Shown here piece after piece: positions 34,596 to 43,509 of a stretch of 64,000 nt of DNA. The notes under the pieces were generated by a model. That model saw nothing but the letters and a program-made list of their open reading frames with translations. It made no database searches and had not been told where the DNA came from. This stretch comes from DAITBA01 sp036824005 (lineage in GTDB: Bacteria > Pseudomonadota > Gammaproteobacteria > Burkholderiales > Rhodocyclaceae), in the NCBI GenBank assembly GCA_036824005.1, contig DAITBA010000010.1:1-64000 (forward strand), given 5' to 3'. Each line of letters starts with the position of its first letter. The stretch's first letter is position 1. The position numbers were made by a program, and so were the translations under genes.

Positions 34596-35399
34596 ATGAG
34601 TGCGCTGACCCAGAGCGATAACCAGGCCATCCTGCTGCGTCAGGACGGCGACGGTATCGCCACCCTGACGATGAACCGTCCGGCCCAGTTCAATTCCCTC
34701 TCCGACGAGTTGATCACGGCGCTGCAGGACGCGCTCGATGCCGTCGCGACGGATGCCTCGGTGCGTGTCGTGGTCATTGCCGGTGCCGGCAAGGCTTTCT
34801 GCTCCGGACACGACCTGAAGCAGATGCGCGCCAATCCGTCCAAGGAGTATCAGCAGCAGCTCTTCCGCCGCTGCGGCAAGATGATGATGACGCTCGTGCG
34901 CCTGCCGCAGCCGGTGATCGCGCGCGTCCATGGCATGGCCGTGGCAGCCGGTTGCCAGCTCGTAGGCATGTGCGATCTTGCCGTTGCCGTGGAGGAGGCG
35001 AAGTTCGCTGTCTCGGGCGTGAATCTCGGTCTGTTCTGCACCACGCCAGGCGTGGCACTGGCGCGCAACATGGGGCGCAAGCAGGCTTTCGAAATGCTCG
35101 TCACGGGAGACACGATCGACGCCGTGACGGCCTGCGCTCGCGGCCTGATCAACCGAGTCGTGCCTGCCGAGCGGCTCGACGCGGAGGTGCGTAAGCTCGC
35201 CGATTCTATTCTCGCCAAGTCGCCGGCGGCGGTTGCCTTGGGCAAACGCGCCTTCTACAGCCAGATCGAGATGGGCATCGAGGGGGCGTATCAGCTGGCG
35301 GCGGAAACCATGGCCTGCAACATGGTGACCGAGGACGCCCAAGCGGGCGTCGATGCGTTCATCACGAAGCAGCCCATGCCGAAGTGGAAGGGCTCATAG
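34596..35399 (+). CDS. Enoyl-CoA hydratase/isomerase family protein
   Basis: The 267-residue crotonase-fold protein has the first oxyanion-hole segment GAGKAFCSGHDLKQM and the second HGMAVAAGCQLVGMCDLAVA. Crotonases usually hydrate enoyl-CoA in beta-oxidation; in place of the paired catalytic Glu residues, the second region here reads KFAVSGVNLGLFCTTPG, as in ECHDC3-like members whose activity is less certain. It comes before an acyl-CoA ligase and the Liv transporter, supporting a catabolic role for acids or branched-chain products. ATG 34596 was chosen for the conserved start MSALTQSDNQ; a longer frame from 34407 overlaps the upstream gene. Confidence 0.87.
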   Translation: MSALTQSDNQAILLRQDGDGIATLTMNRPAQFNSLSDELITALQDALDAVATDASVRVVVIAGAGKAFCSGHDLKQMRANPSKEYQQQLFRRCGKMMMTLVRLPQPVIARVHGMAVAAGCQLVGMCDLAVAVEEAKFAVSGVNLGLFCTTPGVALARNMGRKQAFEMLVTGDTIDAVTACARGLINRVVPAERLDAEVRKLADSILAKSPAAVALGKRAFYSQIEMGIEGAYQLAAETMACNMVTEDAQAGVDAFITKQPMPKWKGS

Positions 35400-35520
35400 C
35401 CTTCTTGTCCCGCTGAATCGTCCGTAATCTATCCCGCCCCTGGCTTCGGTTCGGGCGGCGCGACGGTTGCCGATCGTGGCAGCATATGCAAACCGCCTGC
35501 CTTGTGACCGGGAGAGGCGC

Positions 35521-37059
35521 ATGAATCTGGCCAATCTGCTGGTGCGCAGTGCCTGCATCGATCCGCAGGCGCCGGCGGTCGCCATGGGAAAACGTACCCT
35601 CTACGACTATCGCGAACTGGCCCGACGTGCCGGGGCGCTCGCCGCCAGCCTGCGCGACGGTCTTGGACTGCAGCCGGGGGACCGAGTGGCGCTTGCCATG
35701 TCCAATTGCCCCGCCTACCTGGAGGTGTTGTATGGCGTCTGGTTCGCTGGGCTCGCCGCCGTGCCCATCAACTGCAAGCTCCACGGGCGGGAAATGCAGT
35801 TCATCCTCGCCGATTCGGGCGCATCGGTTTTGTTTGCCGGCGCAGACATCGCCGACGCGCTCTCGCCCCACGTAGCGTCGCTGCCTTCGCTGCGGCGCGT
35901 GGTCATTGCGGGATCGGCGGAATACGAGCGGCTGTCTGCCGCGCCGGCCATGCGGCCGCTGGCGCGCGCGGCCGACGACCTCGCATGGCTGTTCTACACT
36001 TCGGGCACGACGGGACGCCCCAAGGGGGTGATGCTCAGCCAGCGCAATCTGATGACCATGACTTTGTGCTACTTCTCCGACGTCGACGTGGCGGCCCGGG
36101 AAGATGCCATACTCTATGCCGCACCCATGTCCCATGGCGCCGGGTTATACAACTTCGCACACGTGCTGGTAGCGGCGCGGCACGTGATTCCCGAGTCCGG
36201 CAGCTTCGATGCCCAGGAGATATTCGGTCTGGCGGAACATCACCGCAACGTGTCGATGTTCGCGGCCCCGACGATGGTCAAGCGGTTGGTCGAACAGGCG
36301 GAACGCGGCGGCGTCGATGCTTCGGGCATCAAGACCATCGTCTACGGCGGCGGTCCGATGTATGTCGAAGACATCGAGCGGGCGCTCGCCGTACTCGGGC
36401 AACGCTTCGTTCAGATCTATGGCCAGGGCGAAAGCCCGATGACCATCACGGCACTGGCCCGACGCCATTTCACGAACCGCGCGCATCCGCGATTCCGGCA
36501 GCGCATCGCCTCGGTGGGCGTGGCGCAAAGCGCCGTGGAGGTATGCGTGCACGATGACGCGGGCAGGGAACTGCCGGCCGGCGAGACGGGGGAGGTCGTC
36601 GTGCGTGGGGACACGGTCATGCCTGGCTACTGGAACAACCGCGAGGCGACCACCGAGACGCTGCGCGGGGGCTGGCTGCACACCGGCGACGTCGGTGTGT
36701 TCGATGGGGACGGCTTCCTCACGTTGCGTGATCGCTCCAAGGACGTGATCATCAGCGGCGGCTCGAACATCTACCCGCGCGAGGTGGAGGAGGTGCTGCT
36801 CATGCATCCTGCGGTACATGAAGTATCGGTGGTGGGACGAGCGCACCCGCAATGGGGCGAGGAGGTGGTCGCCTTCGTTGTGACAGAGCCGGGGATGCAG
36901 TTGGCGACGGAGGAACTGGATGCGTTATGCCTGGACCACATCGCGCGCTTCAAGCGGCCAAGGCAATATCTGCTGCTGCCAGCGTTGCCGAAGAACAACT
37001 ATGGCAAGGTACTGAAGAGCGAGCTGCGCGAAATGCTCACGGGGCGCGGGCCGCAATGA
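35521..37059 (+). CDS. AMP-dependent acyl-CoA ligase
   Basis: The 512-residue ANL-family enzyme shows FYTSGTTGRPKGVMLSQ, QIYGQGESPMTI, GGWLHTGDVGVFD, DRSKDVIISGGSNIYPREVE and the catalytic Lys in PKNNYGKVLKSELR. It activates a carboxylic acid as acyl-CoA through an adenylate. The ES of QGESP replaces the usual TE of the A5 motif TYGxTE, a feature seen in some aromatic or malonyl-type ligases, so the substrate class is left open. GGGAGAGG precedes ATG 35521. The position just before livG suggests that the transporter's substrate is activated here. Confidence 0.88.
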   Translation: MNLANLLVRSACIDPQAPAVAMGKRTLYDYRELARRAGALAASLRDGLGLQPGDRVALAMSNCPAYLEVLYGVWFAGLAAVPINCKLHGREMQFILADSGASVLFAGADIADALSPHVASLPSLRRVVIAGSAEYERLSAAPAMRPLARAADDLAWLFYTSGTTGRPKGVMLSQRNLMTMTLCYFSDVDVAAREDAILYAAPMSHGAGLYNFAHVLVAARHVIPESGSFDAQEIFGLAEHHRNVSMFAAPTMVKRLVEQAERGGVDASGIKTIVYGGGPMYVEDIERALAVLGQRFVQIYGQGESPMTITALARRHFTNRAHPRFRQRIASVGVAQSAVEVCVHDDAGRELPAGETGEVVVRGDTVMPGYWNNREATTETLRGGWLHTGDVGVFDGDGFLTLRDRSKDVIISGGSNIYPREVEEVLLMHPAVHEVSVVGRAHPQWGEEVVAFVVTEPGMQLATEELDALCLDHIARFKRPRQYLLLPALPKNNYGKVLKSELREMLTGRGPQ

Positions 37060-37211
37060 CATAGCCGTGCCGCCGGACCGGTGTCCCCCGGGCGTCAAGC
37101 ATTCATCCATGACGATCGCACGGTTGAAAGTTTCATTCTCATACTCGATAATCGCCGGCGAGGGAGACAAAGGCTATCACCACAACAATCAGCAGGCCTG
37201 CCGGGGCGGCA

Positions 37212-37985
37212 ATGGCTGACGAACTCATCTTGGAGACACGCAATCTCGTCAAGGAGTTCAGGGGCTTCATCGCCGTCAATGACGTCAGCTTGAAGGTGCG
37301 TCGTGGCCACATCCACGCGCTCATCGGCCCCAATGGCGCTGGCAAGACGACATGCTTTAACCTGCTGACGAAGTTTCTCGAGCCCACGCGGGGAACAATC
37401 CTGTTCAAGGGTGAGGACATCACCGGCGAGAAGCCGGCGCAGATTGCCCGCCGAGGCATCGTCCGCTCGTTCCAGATCTCTGCCGTGTTCCCGCACCTGA
37501 CCGTGCTGGAGAACGTGCGCGTTGCCCTGCAGCGCAAGCTCGGCGTCTCGTTTTGTTTCTGGCGACCGCAGTCGATGCTGAACGTGCTCAACGATCGGGC
37601 GATGCAACTGCTCAGCCACGTCGGTCTCGAACCCTTCGCCGACATGATTGCGGTCGAACTGCCCTACGGCCACAAGCGTGCGCTCGAAATCGCCACGACC
37701 CTCGCGCTCGATCCGGAATTGATGCTGCTCGATGAGCCGACCCAGGGTATGGGCCACGAGGACGTGGCGCGAGTGATGGAACTGATAAAGAAGGTCTCCG
37801 CCAATCGAACCATACTCATGGTCGAGCACAACATGAAGGTAGTGGCCGGCGTTTCTGACACCATCACCGTGCTCGCGCGGGGTGCGGTCCTGGCGGAGGG
37901 ACCGTACGGGGAAGTTTCGCGCAATGCGCAGGTGATCGAGGCCTACATGGGTAGCAGCCGTCAAGACCTGCAGGGGGCGCATTGA
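37212..37985 (+). CDS. livG: Branched-chain amino acid-type ABC transporter ATP-binding protein LivG
   Basis: The 257-residue ATPase has Walker A GPNGAGKTT, Q-loop (VRSFQISAVF), a LivG-type signature LPYGHKRALEIA, Walker B LMLLDEPTQGM and switch His EHNMKVV. The subfamily signature YGHKR/YGQQR separates it from LivF. It should energise uptake through the LivHM permeases encoded downstream. The stop overlaps the ATG of livF (TTGATGG). Such Liv systems carry amino acids, amides, urea or short acids; the acyl-CoA ligase next door makes a carboxylic acid plausible. Confidence 0.93.
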   Translation: MADELILETRNLVKEFRGFIAVNDVSLKVRRGHIHALIGPNGAGKTTCFNLLTKFLEPTRGTILFKGEDITGEKPAQIARRGIVRSFQISAVFPHLTVLENVRVALQRKLGVSFCFWRPQSMLNVLNDRAMQLLSHVGLEPFADMIAVELPYGHKRALEIATTLALDPELMLLDEPTQGMGHEDVARVMELIKKVSANRTILMVEHNMKVVAGVSDTITVLARGAVLAEGPYGEVSRNAQVIEAYMGSSRQDLQGAH

Positions 37986-38704
37986 TGGCGGCGGTCGACA
38001 GGGGTGAGGAGTACCTGCGGATCACCGATTTGCACGCTTTTTACGGCGAGTCACACATCTTGCATGGTATGGATTTTCGCGTCGACCGCGGCGAGTGCGT
38101 GACACTGCTGGGACGCAACGGCGCAGGCCGGACGACGACACTGCGTGCCATACTCGGCTTGACGGGCCGGCGCACTGGCTCGGTTGTGCTCAACGGGCGC
38201 GAAACGATCCGCCTGGCGTCTCACCGTATCGCCCGTCTTGGCGTTGGCTATTGCCCGGAGGAGCGCGGCATCTATGCCAGTCTATCTGCCGAGGAGAACC
38301 TGCTGCTGCCCCCGGAAGTGGGCAGCGGGGGCATGTCGGTGGACGAGATCTACGCCATGTTCCCCAACCTAAAGGAGCGGCGGACGAGCCAGGGCTCGCG
38401 CCTTTCCGGCGGCGAGCAGCAAATGCTCTCGATGGCGCGCATCCTGCGTACGGGGGCGCGACTGTTGCTGCTCGACGAGGTCTCCGAGGGGCTGGCGCCG
38501 GTCATCGTGCAGAAGCTTGCCGAGGTCATTCGGCACCTCAAGGAGAGGGGCTTTACCATCCTGCTTGTGGAGCAAAACTTCCACTTCGCTGCGCCGCTCG
38601 CCGACCGCATGTACATCGTCGAGCACGGTCGCGTTGTAGCCGAGGTGCGGCAGGACGAGATCGAGGATAAGCGAGCACTGGTGCACCAATACCTGGGTGT
38701 GTAA
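37985..38704 (+). CDS. livF: ABC transporter ATP-binding protein LivF, Walker A Lys replaced by Arg
   Basis: The 239-residue ATPase has the LivF layout: signature LSGGEQQMLSMARIL, Walker B LLLLDEVSEGLAP, switch His replaced by VEQNF as normal in LivF. Its Walker A reads GRNGAGRTTT: residue 49 is Arg (codon CGG at 38129-38131) where the phosphate-binding Lys is nearly invariant. If the base call is right, ATP hydrolysis at this site should be weakened, although LivG is intact and the pair might still work asymmetrically. It overlaps livG by four bases at the ATG. ATG 37985 is chosen over a TTG one codon earlier. Confidence 0.92.
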   Translation: MAAVDRGEEYLRITDLHAFYGESHILHGMDFRVDRGECVTLLGRNGAGRTTTLRAILGLTGRRTGSVVLNGRETIRLASHRIARLGVGYCPEERGIYASLSAEENLLLPPEVGSGGMSVDEIYAMFPNLKERRTSQGSRLSGGEQQMLSMARILRTGARLLLLDEVSEGLAPVIVQKLAEVIRHLKERGFTILLVEQNFHFAAPLADRMYIVEHGRVVAEVRQDEIEDKRALVHQYLGV

Positions 38705-38744
38705 ACCTGTTTTGACGGGCGCTTTCAGCAACGAGGAGGAGAGC

Positions 38745-39965
38745 ATGAAAAATGCATTGATGGCGGCGATGGTGGCTGGGGCTGCGGCAAGCATGGCGGC
38801 GAGCGGCGTGTTGGCACAGGCGAAGATCTCGGACGCTGTGGTGCGCATCGGAGTCCTCACGGACATGTCGGGAACCTACTCGGATCTGTCGGGTGCCGGC
38901 GCGTTGCTTGCGACCGAGATGGCGGTCGCCGACTTCATCGCCAAGGAAAAACCCGGCTTCAAAATTGAAGTCATCTCCGCCGATCACCAGAACAAGGGCG
39001 ACATCTCCGCGACCAAGGCACGTGAGTGGTTCGACACCGAGAAGGTGGACGTGATCGTCGACCTCGTCACTACGTCCACCGCGCTCGCGGTGATGAAAGT
39101 CGCGAAGGAGAAGAACAGGATCACGCTCGTCTCGGGCGCTGCCTCCACGCCGATCACGAACGAACAGTGCACCGATACCAACGTCCACTGGACCTACGAT
39201 ACCTACTCCCTAGCCGTCGGCACGGCGAAGGCGGTGGTGAACCAGGGTGGGAAAAATTGGTTCTTCCTTACTGCAGATTATGCCTTCGGTCATTCGCTCG
39301 AGAAGAACACCGCGGACGTGGTCAAGGCGAGCGGCGGCAAGGTGCTCGGCAGCGTGCGTCATCCCTTTCCCGCTCAGGACTTCTCCTCGTTCTTGCTGCA
39401 GGCGCAGGGTTCCGGTGCGCAGGTCATCGGCCTAGCCAACGCCGGCAACGATACGATCAATTCGATCAAGCAGGCGCGCGAATTCGGCGTCACGCCGAAG
39501 CAGGCGCTCGCCGGCCTGCTGATGTTCATTACCGACGTCCACTCGCTCGGCCTCGATCTTACTCAGGGCATGTATCTCACGACAGGTTTCTATTGGGATT
39601 TTAGCGACGAGACGCGCGCCTGGTCGAAGCGATTCTTTGACCAGCGCAAGCGTATGCCGACCATGGTTCAGGCAGGGGACTACTCGGCCACGATGCATTA
39701 CCTGAGAGCTGTCAAGGCGGCGGGCACGGACGATACGGCCGCGGTGATGGCGAAGATGAAAGATACGCCTATCAACGACTTCTTTGCCAAGAACGGCAGG
39801 ATTCGTGCGGACGGTCGCATGGTGCACGACATGTATCTCGCGCAGGTGAAAAAGCCGGGTGAATCCAAGTATCCGTGGGACTACTACCACATCAGGCAGG
39901 TGATTCCCGGTGATCAAGCCTTCATGCCCTTGTCTGAGAGCAAGTGCCCGCTGGTGAAGAAGTAG
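38745..39965 (+). CDS. livK: ABC transporter substrate-binding protein (Liv family)
   Basis: The 406-residue protein has a Sec signal peptide (MKNALMAAMVAGAAASMAAS, cleavage after about LAQA) and the Liv-type periplasmic-binding fold: VVRIGVLTDMSGTYSDLSG at the start, HQNKGDISATKAREWFDTE, WFFLTADYAFGHSLE and IGLANAGNDTINSIKQAREF. It captures ligand for the LivHMGF complex. GAGGAGGAG precedes the ATG. The ligand is not evident; members with this sequence type are commonly linked to aromatic or fatty acid catabolism in betaproteobacteria, which fits the neighbours by inference. Confidence 0.9.
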   Translation: MKNALMAAMVAGAAASMAASGVLAQAKISDAVVRIGVLTDMSGTYSDLSGAGALLATEMAVADFIAKEKPGFKIEVISADHQNKGDISATKAREWFDTEKVDVIVDLVTTSTALAVMKVAKEKNRITLVSGAASTPITNEQCTDTNVHWTYDTYSLAVGTAKAVVNQGGKNWFFLTADYAFGHSLEKNTADVVKASGGKVLGSVRHPFPAQDFSSFLLQAQGSGAQVIGLANAGNDTINSIKQAREFGVTPKQALAGLLMFITDVHSLGLDLTQGMYLTTGFYWDFSDETRAWSKRFFDQRKRMPTMVQAGDYSATMHYLRAVKAAGTDDTAAVMAKMKDTPINDFFAKNGRIRADGRMVHDMYLAQVKKPGESKYPWDYYHIRQVIPGDQAFMPLSESKCPLVKK

Positions 39966-40040
39966 GCGCTGCCAGTTGAGCGGCCGTGCGGCGGGCGGAG
40001 TCTCGCCGCGCGGCCGATCCGGCGCGAGCGAACGCACGTC

Positions 40041-40925
40041 ATGGACATTCTCGGCATTCCGATCCAGGCGCTGATGGGCCAATTGCTGCTCGGGCTCATC
40101 AATGGCTCGTTCTACGCCACACTGAGCCTCGGCCTGGCGATCATCTTTGGCATGCTCAACATCATCAACTTCGCGCACGGTGCGCTGTACATGATGGGCG
40201 CATTCCTCGCTTGGATTGGACTGCAGTACCTGGGCATCGGCTACTGGTGGTCGCTGCTGCTGGTGCCGCTCATGGTGGGCGCGTTCGGTATCGTGATCGA
40301 ACGCAGCATGTTGAGGTGGCTCTACAAGCTGGATCATCTCTACGGCCTGCTGCTCACCTTTGGTCTTGCACTTATCGTCGAGGGTATGTTTCGCTATCGC
40401 TTCGGGATTTCCGGCGAGACCTACCCGGTGCCTGAATTGTTCGCTGGAGGTTTCAACCTCGGTTTCATGTTCCTGCCCAAGTACCGTGGCTGGATCGTCA
40501 TCGCCTCGCTCACCGTGTGCATTGCCACGTGGTTCATGATCGAGAAGACGCGGCTCGGCGCTTATCTGCGGGCGGCGACGGAGAGTCCGGCGCTCACCCA
40601 GGCATTCGGCATCAACGTGCCGATAATGGTGATGCTCACGTACGGCTTCGGCGTGGCGCTCGCCGGCTTTGCGGGCGTGCTGGCGGCACCGATTTACAGC
40701 GTCAACCCGGTGATGGGCTCGAACCTTATCATCGTGGTGTTCGCCGTGGTCGTAATCGGCGGAATGGGTTCGATCCTGGGCTCGATCCTCACCGGTCTCG
40801 TGCTCGGACTGATCGAGGGCCTGACCAAAGTGTTCTATCCGGAGGCGTCAAGCACGGTGGTGTTCGTCATCATGGCCATCGTGCTTCTGACGCGCCCGGC
40901 CGGCCTCTTCGGGCGGGAGAAATAG
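40041..40925 (+). CDS. livH: Branched-chain amino acid-type ABC permease LivH
   Basis: The 294-residue inner-membrane permease has the LivH signature LINGSFYATLSLGLAIIFGMLNIINFAHGALYMMGA at its start (given here as LINGSFYATLSLGLAIIFGM), and about eight hydrophobic segments. The conserved cytoplasmic loop TRLGAYLRAATESPALTQAFGIN contacts the ATPases. Its stop TAG is followed immediately by ATG of livM. It forms the substrate channel with LivM. Confidence 0.92.
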   Translation: MDILGIPIQALMGQLLLGLINGSFYATLSLGLAIIFGMLNIINFAHGALYMMGAFLAWIGLQYLGIGYWWSLLLVPLMVGAFGIVIERSMLRWLYKLDHLYGLLLTFGLALIVEGMFRYRFGISGETYPVPELFAGGFNLGFMFLPKYRGWIVIASLTVCIATWFMIEKTRLGAYLRAATESPALTQAFGINVPIMVMLTYGFGVALAGFAGVLAAPIYSVNPVMGSNLIIVVFAVVVIGGMGSILGSILTGLVLGLIEGLTKVFYPEASSTVVFVIMAIVLLTRPAGLFGREK

Positions 40926-41876
40926 ATGTCAGCGCGCACGATCGGCTATGGACTCGCATTGCTCGTGTTGCTGGCCGCGCCTCTGCCACCGCTATCCATT
41001 TACCCTGTGCTGGTGATGAAGGTGCTGTGCTTTGCTCTCTTCGCTTGTGCGTTCAACCTGCTCGTGGGCTACACGGGGTTGTTGTCCTTCGGTCACGCCG
41101 TGTTCCTCGGCGGCGCAAGCTACGCCGCCGGCCACGCCATGAAAGTCTGGGGTTTCCCCCCGCTCTTCGGCATCCTGTTCGGAATTGTGTGCGCGGCAGC
41201 GTTGGGTTACCTCATCGGCAGCCTTGCAATCCGCCGGGCCGGAATCTACTTCGCCATGATCACGCTGGCTCTAGCGCAGATGATGTATTTCGTGTTCCTC
41301 CAAGCGCCTTTCACCGGCGGTGAGGATGGCCTCCAAGCGGTGCCTCGGGGCACCCTGTTCGGTCTCGACCTGACCGATGATCTGAACCTCTACTATGTTG
41401 TGGTTGCAATCTTCGTGTTTGGCTTCTGGCTCATCTACCGTACTATCCATTCGCCTTTTGGCCAGATCCTCAAGGCGATACGTGAGAACGAGGCGCGCAC
41501 CGTGTCGCTCGGCTACGATGTGACGAGGTTTAAGCTGCTGGCCTTCGTACTTTCGGCAGCGCTTGCCGGCATGGCGGGGGCCACCAAGGTTCTGGTCTTC
41601 CGCTTTGCCACTCTCACCGACGCTCACTGGCACACCTCGGGCGAGGTGGTGCTGATGACGCTCCTTGGCGGCATGGGCACGGTGTTCGGGCCCGTCGTCG
41701 GCGCCGCGGTGGTCGTCACGCTGCAGAACGAACTGGCCGACAAGGTGGGCTCGCTCGTCACCGTGATTATGGGCATCATCTTCGTCGTCTGCGTGCTTGC
41801 CTTTCGTCGCGGCATCGTCGGCGAGGTGGCTGCGTTCTACCGGAGGATGCTTGGAACAAGCCGGGTCGAGCATTGA
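40926..41876 (+). CDS. livM: Branched-chain amino acid-type ABC permease LivM
   Basis: The 316-residue permease shows the LivM pattern: AFNLLVGYTGLLSFGHAVFLG near residue 40, and the cytoplasmic loop SPFGQILKAIRENEARTVSLGYDV. It is the last gene of the Liv operon, which runs in the order livG, livF, substrate-binding protein, livH, livM, and its ATG abuts the livH stop. It converges with the TetR gene; only 31 bp separate their stops and no clear terminator hairpin is visible there. Confidence 0.92.
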   Translation: MSARTIGYGLALLVLLAAPLPPLSIYPVLVMKVLCFALFACAFNLLVGYTGLLSFGHAVFLGGASYAAGHAMKVWGFPPLFGILFGIVCAAALGYLIGSLAIRRAGIYFAMITLALAQMMYFVFLQAPFTGGEDGLQAVPRGTLFGLDLTDDLNLYYVVVAIFVFGFWLIYRTIHSPFGQILKAIRENEARTVSLGYDVTRFKLLAFVLSAALAGMAGATKVLVFRFATLTDAHWHTSGEVVLMTLLGGMGTVFGPVVGAAVVVTLQNELADKVGSLVTVIMGIIFVVCVLAFRRGIVGEVAAFYRRMLGTSRVEH

Positions 41877-41907
41877 CGCGGAGTGCGCACTCCGAACTTG
41901 CCGAAGT

Positions 41908-42480
41908 TCAGCCGGTGATCAAGTCGGCGATGCGTTCCTTCAGGCTGACCGGGTCGACGTCGATACGTTGGCAATTGAGCAGGCTCTGGCCAAATACGTA
42001 GGCATAGAGCAGCATGCAGCGGCAGGAGGCCTCGTCGCGCGACAATCCGCGAGCGAGAAAGAGCTTGCGCGCCGTTTCGAAACGTACCGCGTCCACCTCC
42101 TGCACGACGGCGGCGGCGGCGGGGTCGCGCCGTGCCCAGTCGCGCAAGGCCAGTTCTATGCGTATGCCCTTGCGGTTGCGGCTGGCGCTATAGACGTCGA
42201 TCACGTGGTATAGGCGATCCTGCTCGCGCCCTGGGTCGGCGCGGGTCTGCTTCAGGATGTCGCGTATGCGGCCTTGCCTCCAGGTATCGAGCACTGCCTC
42301 GAGCAAATCCTGCCGGTCCTTGAAATGCCAGTAGAAGCTGCCCTTGGTAACGTGCAGGCGCTTGGCCAGAACCTCGACGCGAATGCCGTCGAGGCCATCG
42401 TCGGCGAGCAATTCGATAGCCGCGTTGATCCAGGCACTGCGATCGAGCTGTGACTTCATCTCGCCTTTTGCCTTATCCAT
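41908..42480 (-). CDS. TetR/AcrR family transcriptional regulator
   Basis: The 190-residue protein has an N-terminal TetR helix-turn-helix (about 10-58; AWINAAIELLADDGLDGIRVE, LHVTKGSFYWHFKDRQDLL) and a helical ligand domain. ATG 42480 (MDKAKGEMKSQ) is chosen over 42555 because GGGAG lies about ten bases upstream and because the longer start would lie inside the operator palindromes. It is divergent from etfBA, with two palindromes between them, so it most likely represses itself and etfBA, and perhaps other acyl-CoA genes; an acyl-CoA or related ligand is plausible but unproven. Confidence 0.92.
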   Translation of the reverse strand: MDKAKGEMKSQLDRSAWINAAIELLADDGLDGIRVEVLAKRLHVTKGSFYWHFKDRQDLLEAVLDTWRQGRIRDILKQTRADPGREQDRLYHVIDVYSASRNRKGIRIELALRDWARRDPAAAAVVQEVDAVRFETARKLFLARGLSRDEASCRCMLLYAYVFGQSLLNCQRIDVDPVSLKERIADLITG

Positions 42481-42512
42481 GGCAGCACGCTCCCTGTTGA
42501 CACGCCGCGCAC

Positions 42513-42528
42513 CATACGGTACCGTATG
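42513..42528. promoter_or_regulatory. Operator palindrome 1 of the TetR/etfBA intergenic region
   Basis: CATACGGTACCGTATG is a perfect 16-bp palindrome starting 33 bases upstream of the TetR start codon. It shares the half-site CATACG/CGTATG with a second palindrome three bases away. Confidence 0.8.
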
Positions 42529-42530
42529 CA

Positions 42531-42554
42531 TGTCCATACGCATGCGTATGGACA
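42531..42554. promoter_or_regulatory. Operator palindrome 2 of the TetR/etfBA intergenic region
   Basis: This is a perfect 24-bp palindrome, with outer arms TGTC/GACA and inner core CATACGCATGCGTATG. It repeats the half-site of palindrome 1 with an 18-19 bp centre-to-centre offset, as expected for two TetR dimers. It lies about 110 bp before the etfB start. Confidence 0.82.
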
Positions 42555-42663
42555 ATTGTGCCGGTGGCGCGGCGTCGTGTCAAACAAGTCCCGGGGTGCC
42601 ATAATTGGACGCGAACCGCGGGGCGCCCGCCCGCAGCGTTGAACAATGACAAGGAGCGCTACG

Positions 42664-43413
42664 TTGAAAGTACTGGTACCCGTCAAGCGCGTGGTCGATT
42701 ACAACGTCAAGGTGCGCGTCAAGAGCGACGGCAGCGGCGTGGATCTGGCCAACGTCAAGATGTCCATGAATCCCTTCGACGAGATTGCGGTCGAGGAAGC
42801 CGTGCGGCTGCGAGAGGCCGGCGTGGCGACCGAAGTCGTTGCGGTATCCTGCGGCATTGCCGCCTGCCAGGAGACGCTGCGCACCGCAATGGCCATCGGC
42901 GCCGACCGCGGTGTGCTGGTGGAAAGCGATGTCGAGCTGCAACCGCTGGCGGTGGCGAAACTGCTCAAGGCGGTGGCGGACAAGGAGCAGCCGCAGCTTG
43001 TGCTCTGCGGCAAGCAAGCCATCGACGACGACGCCAATCAGGTAGGCCAGATGCTGGCTGCGCTGATGGGCTGGCCGCAGGCGACGTTTGCCTCGAAGGT
43101 CGTCGTGGTCGATGGCGCCGCGACGGTGACGCGCGAAGTGGACGGCGGGCTGGAGACAATCGCGATCCAGCTGCCGGCGGTCATCACCGCCGACCTCCGC
43201 CTGAATGAGCCGCGCTATGCCACGCTTCCCAACATCATGAAGGCGAAGAAGAAGCCCCTCGATACCTTCAAACCCGATGCACTGGGCGTGGATGTGGCGC
43301 CGCGGCTGCAAACCGTGAAAGTGACCGAGCCGCCAAAGAGGCAGGCCGGCGTGCGCGTGCCCGACGTCAAGCAGTTGGTGGACAAGCTCAGGAACGAAGC
43401 GAAGGTAATCTGA
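42664..43413 (+). CDS. etfB: Electron transfer flavoprotein beta subunit
   Basis: The 249-residue EtfB starts MKVLVPVKRVVDYNVKVRVK and carries VKMSMNPFDEIAVEEAVRL and the AMP-binding/recognition region LLCGKQAIDDDANQVGQM. It carries electrons from acyl-CoA dehydrogenases to ETF-QO as a heterodimer with EtfA. The start is a TTG at 42664: AAGGAG (42651-42656) lies eight bases upstream, and the in-frame ATG at 42646 is itself upstream of that site and would add six atypical residues. TetR palindromes upstream suggest repression released by an acyl-CoA-type signal. Confidence 0.95.
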   Translation: MKVLVPVKRVVDYNVKVRVKSDGSGVDLANVKMSMNPFDEIAVEEAVRLREAGVATEVVAVSCGIAACQETLRTAMAIGADRGVLVESDVELQPLAVAKLLKAVADKEQPQLVLCGKQAIDDDANQVGQMLAALMGWPQATFASKVVVVDGAATVTREVDGGLETIAIQLPAVITADLRLNEPRYATLPNIMKAKKKPLDTFKPDALGVDVAPRLQTVKVTEPPKRQAGVRVPDVKQLVDKLRNEAKVI

Positions 43414-43471
43414 GGCGTCGTGGGCGTCGCGGATCATCCCCGCGGCGGCAGGGCTCGGGTTAGGACACATG

Positions 43472-43496
43472 GATTCCCGCTCGCGCGGGAGTGACG
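43472..43496. repeat. REP-like palindrome between etfB and etfA
   Basis: The bases GGATTCCCGC, TCGC, GCGGGAGTGACG form a 6-bp perfect stem (TCCCGC/GCGGGA) and match the dispersed proteobacterial intergenic repeat whose spurious translation is RHSRASGNP. It lies in the 96-bp gap within the etfBA operon and may act on mRNA stability or partial termination. Confidence 0.65.
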
Positions 43497-43509
43497 AAAG
43501 GAACTACGG

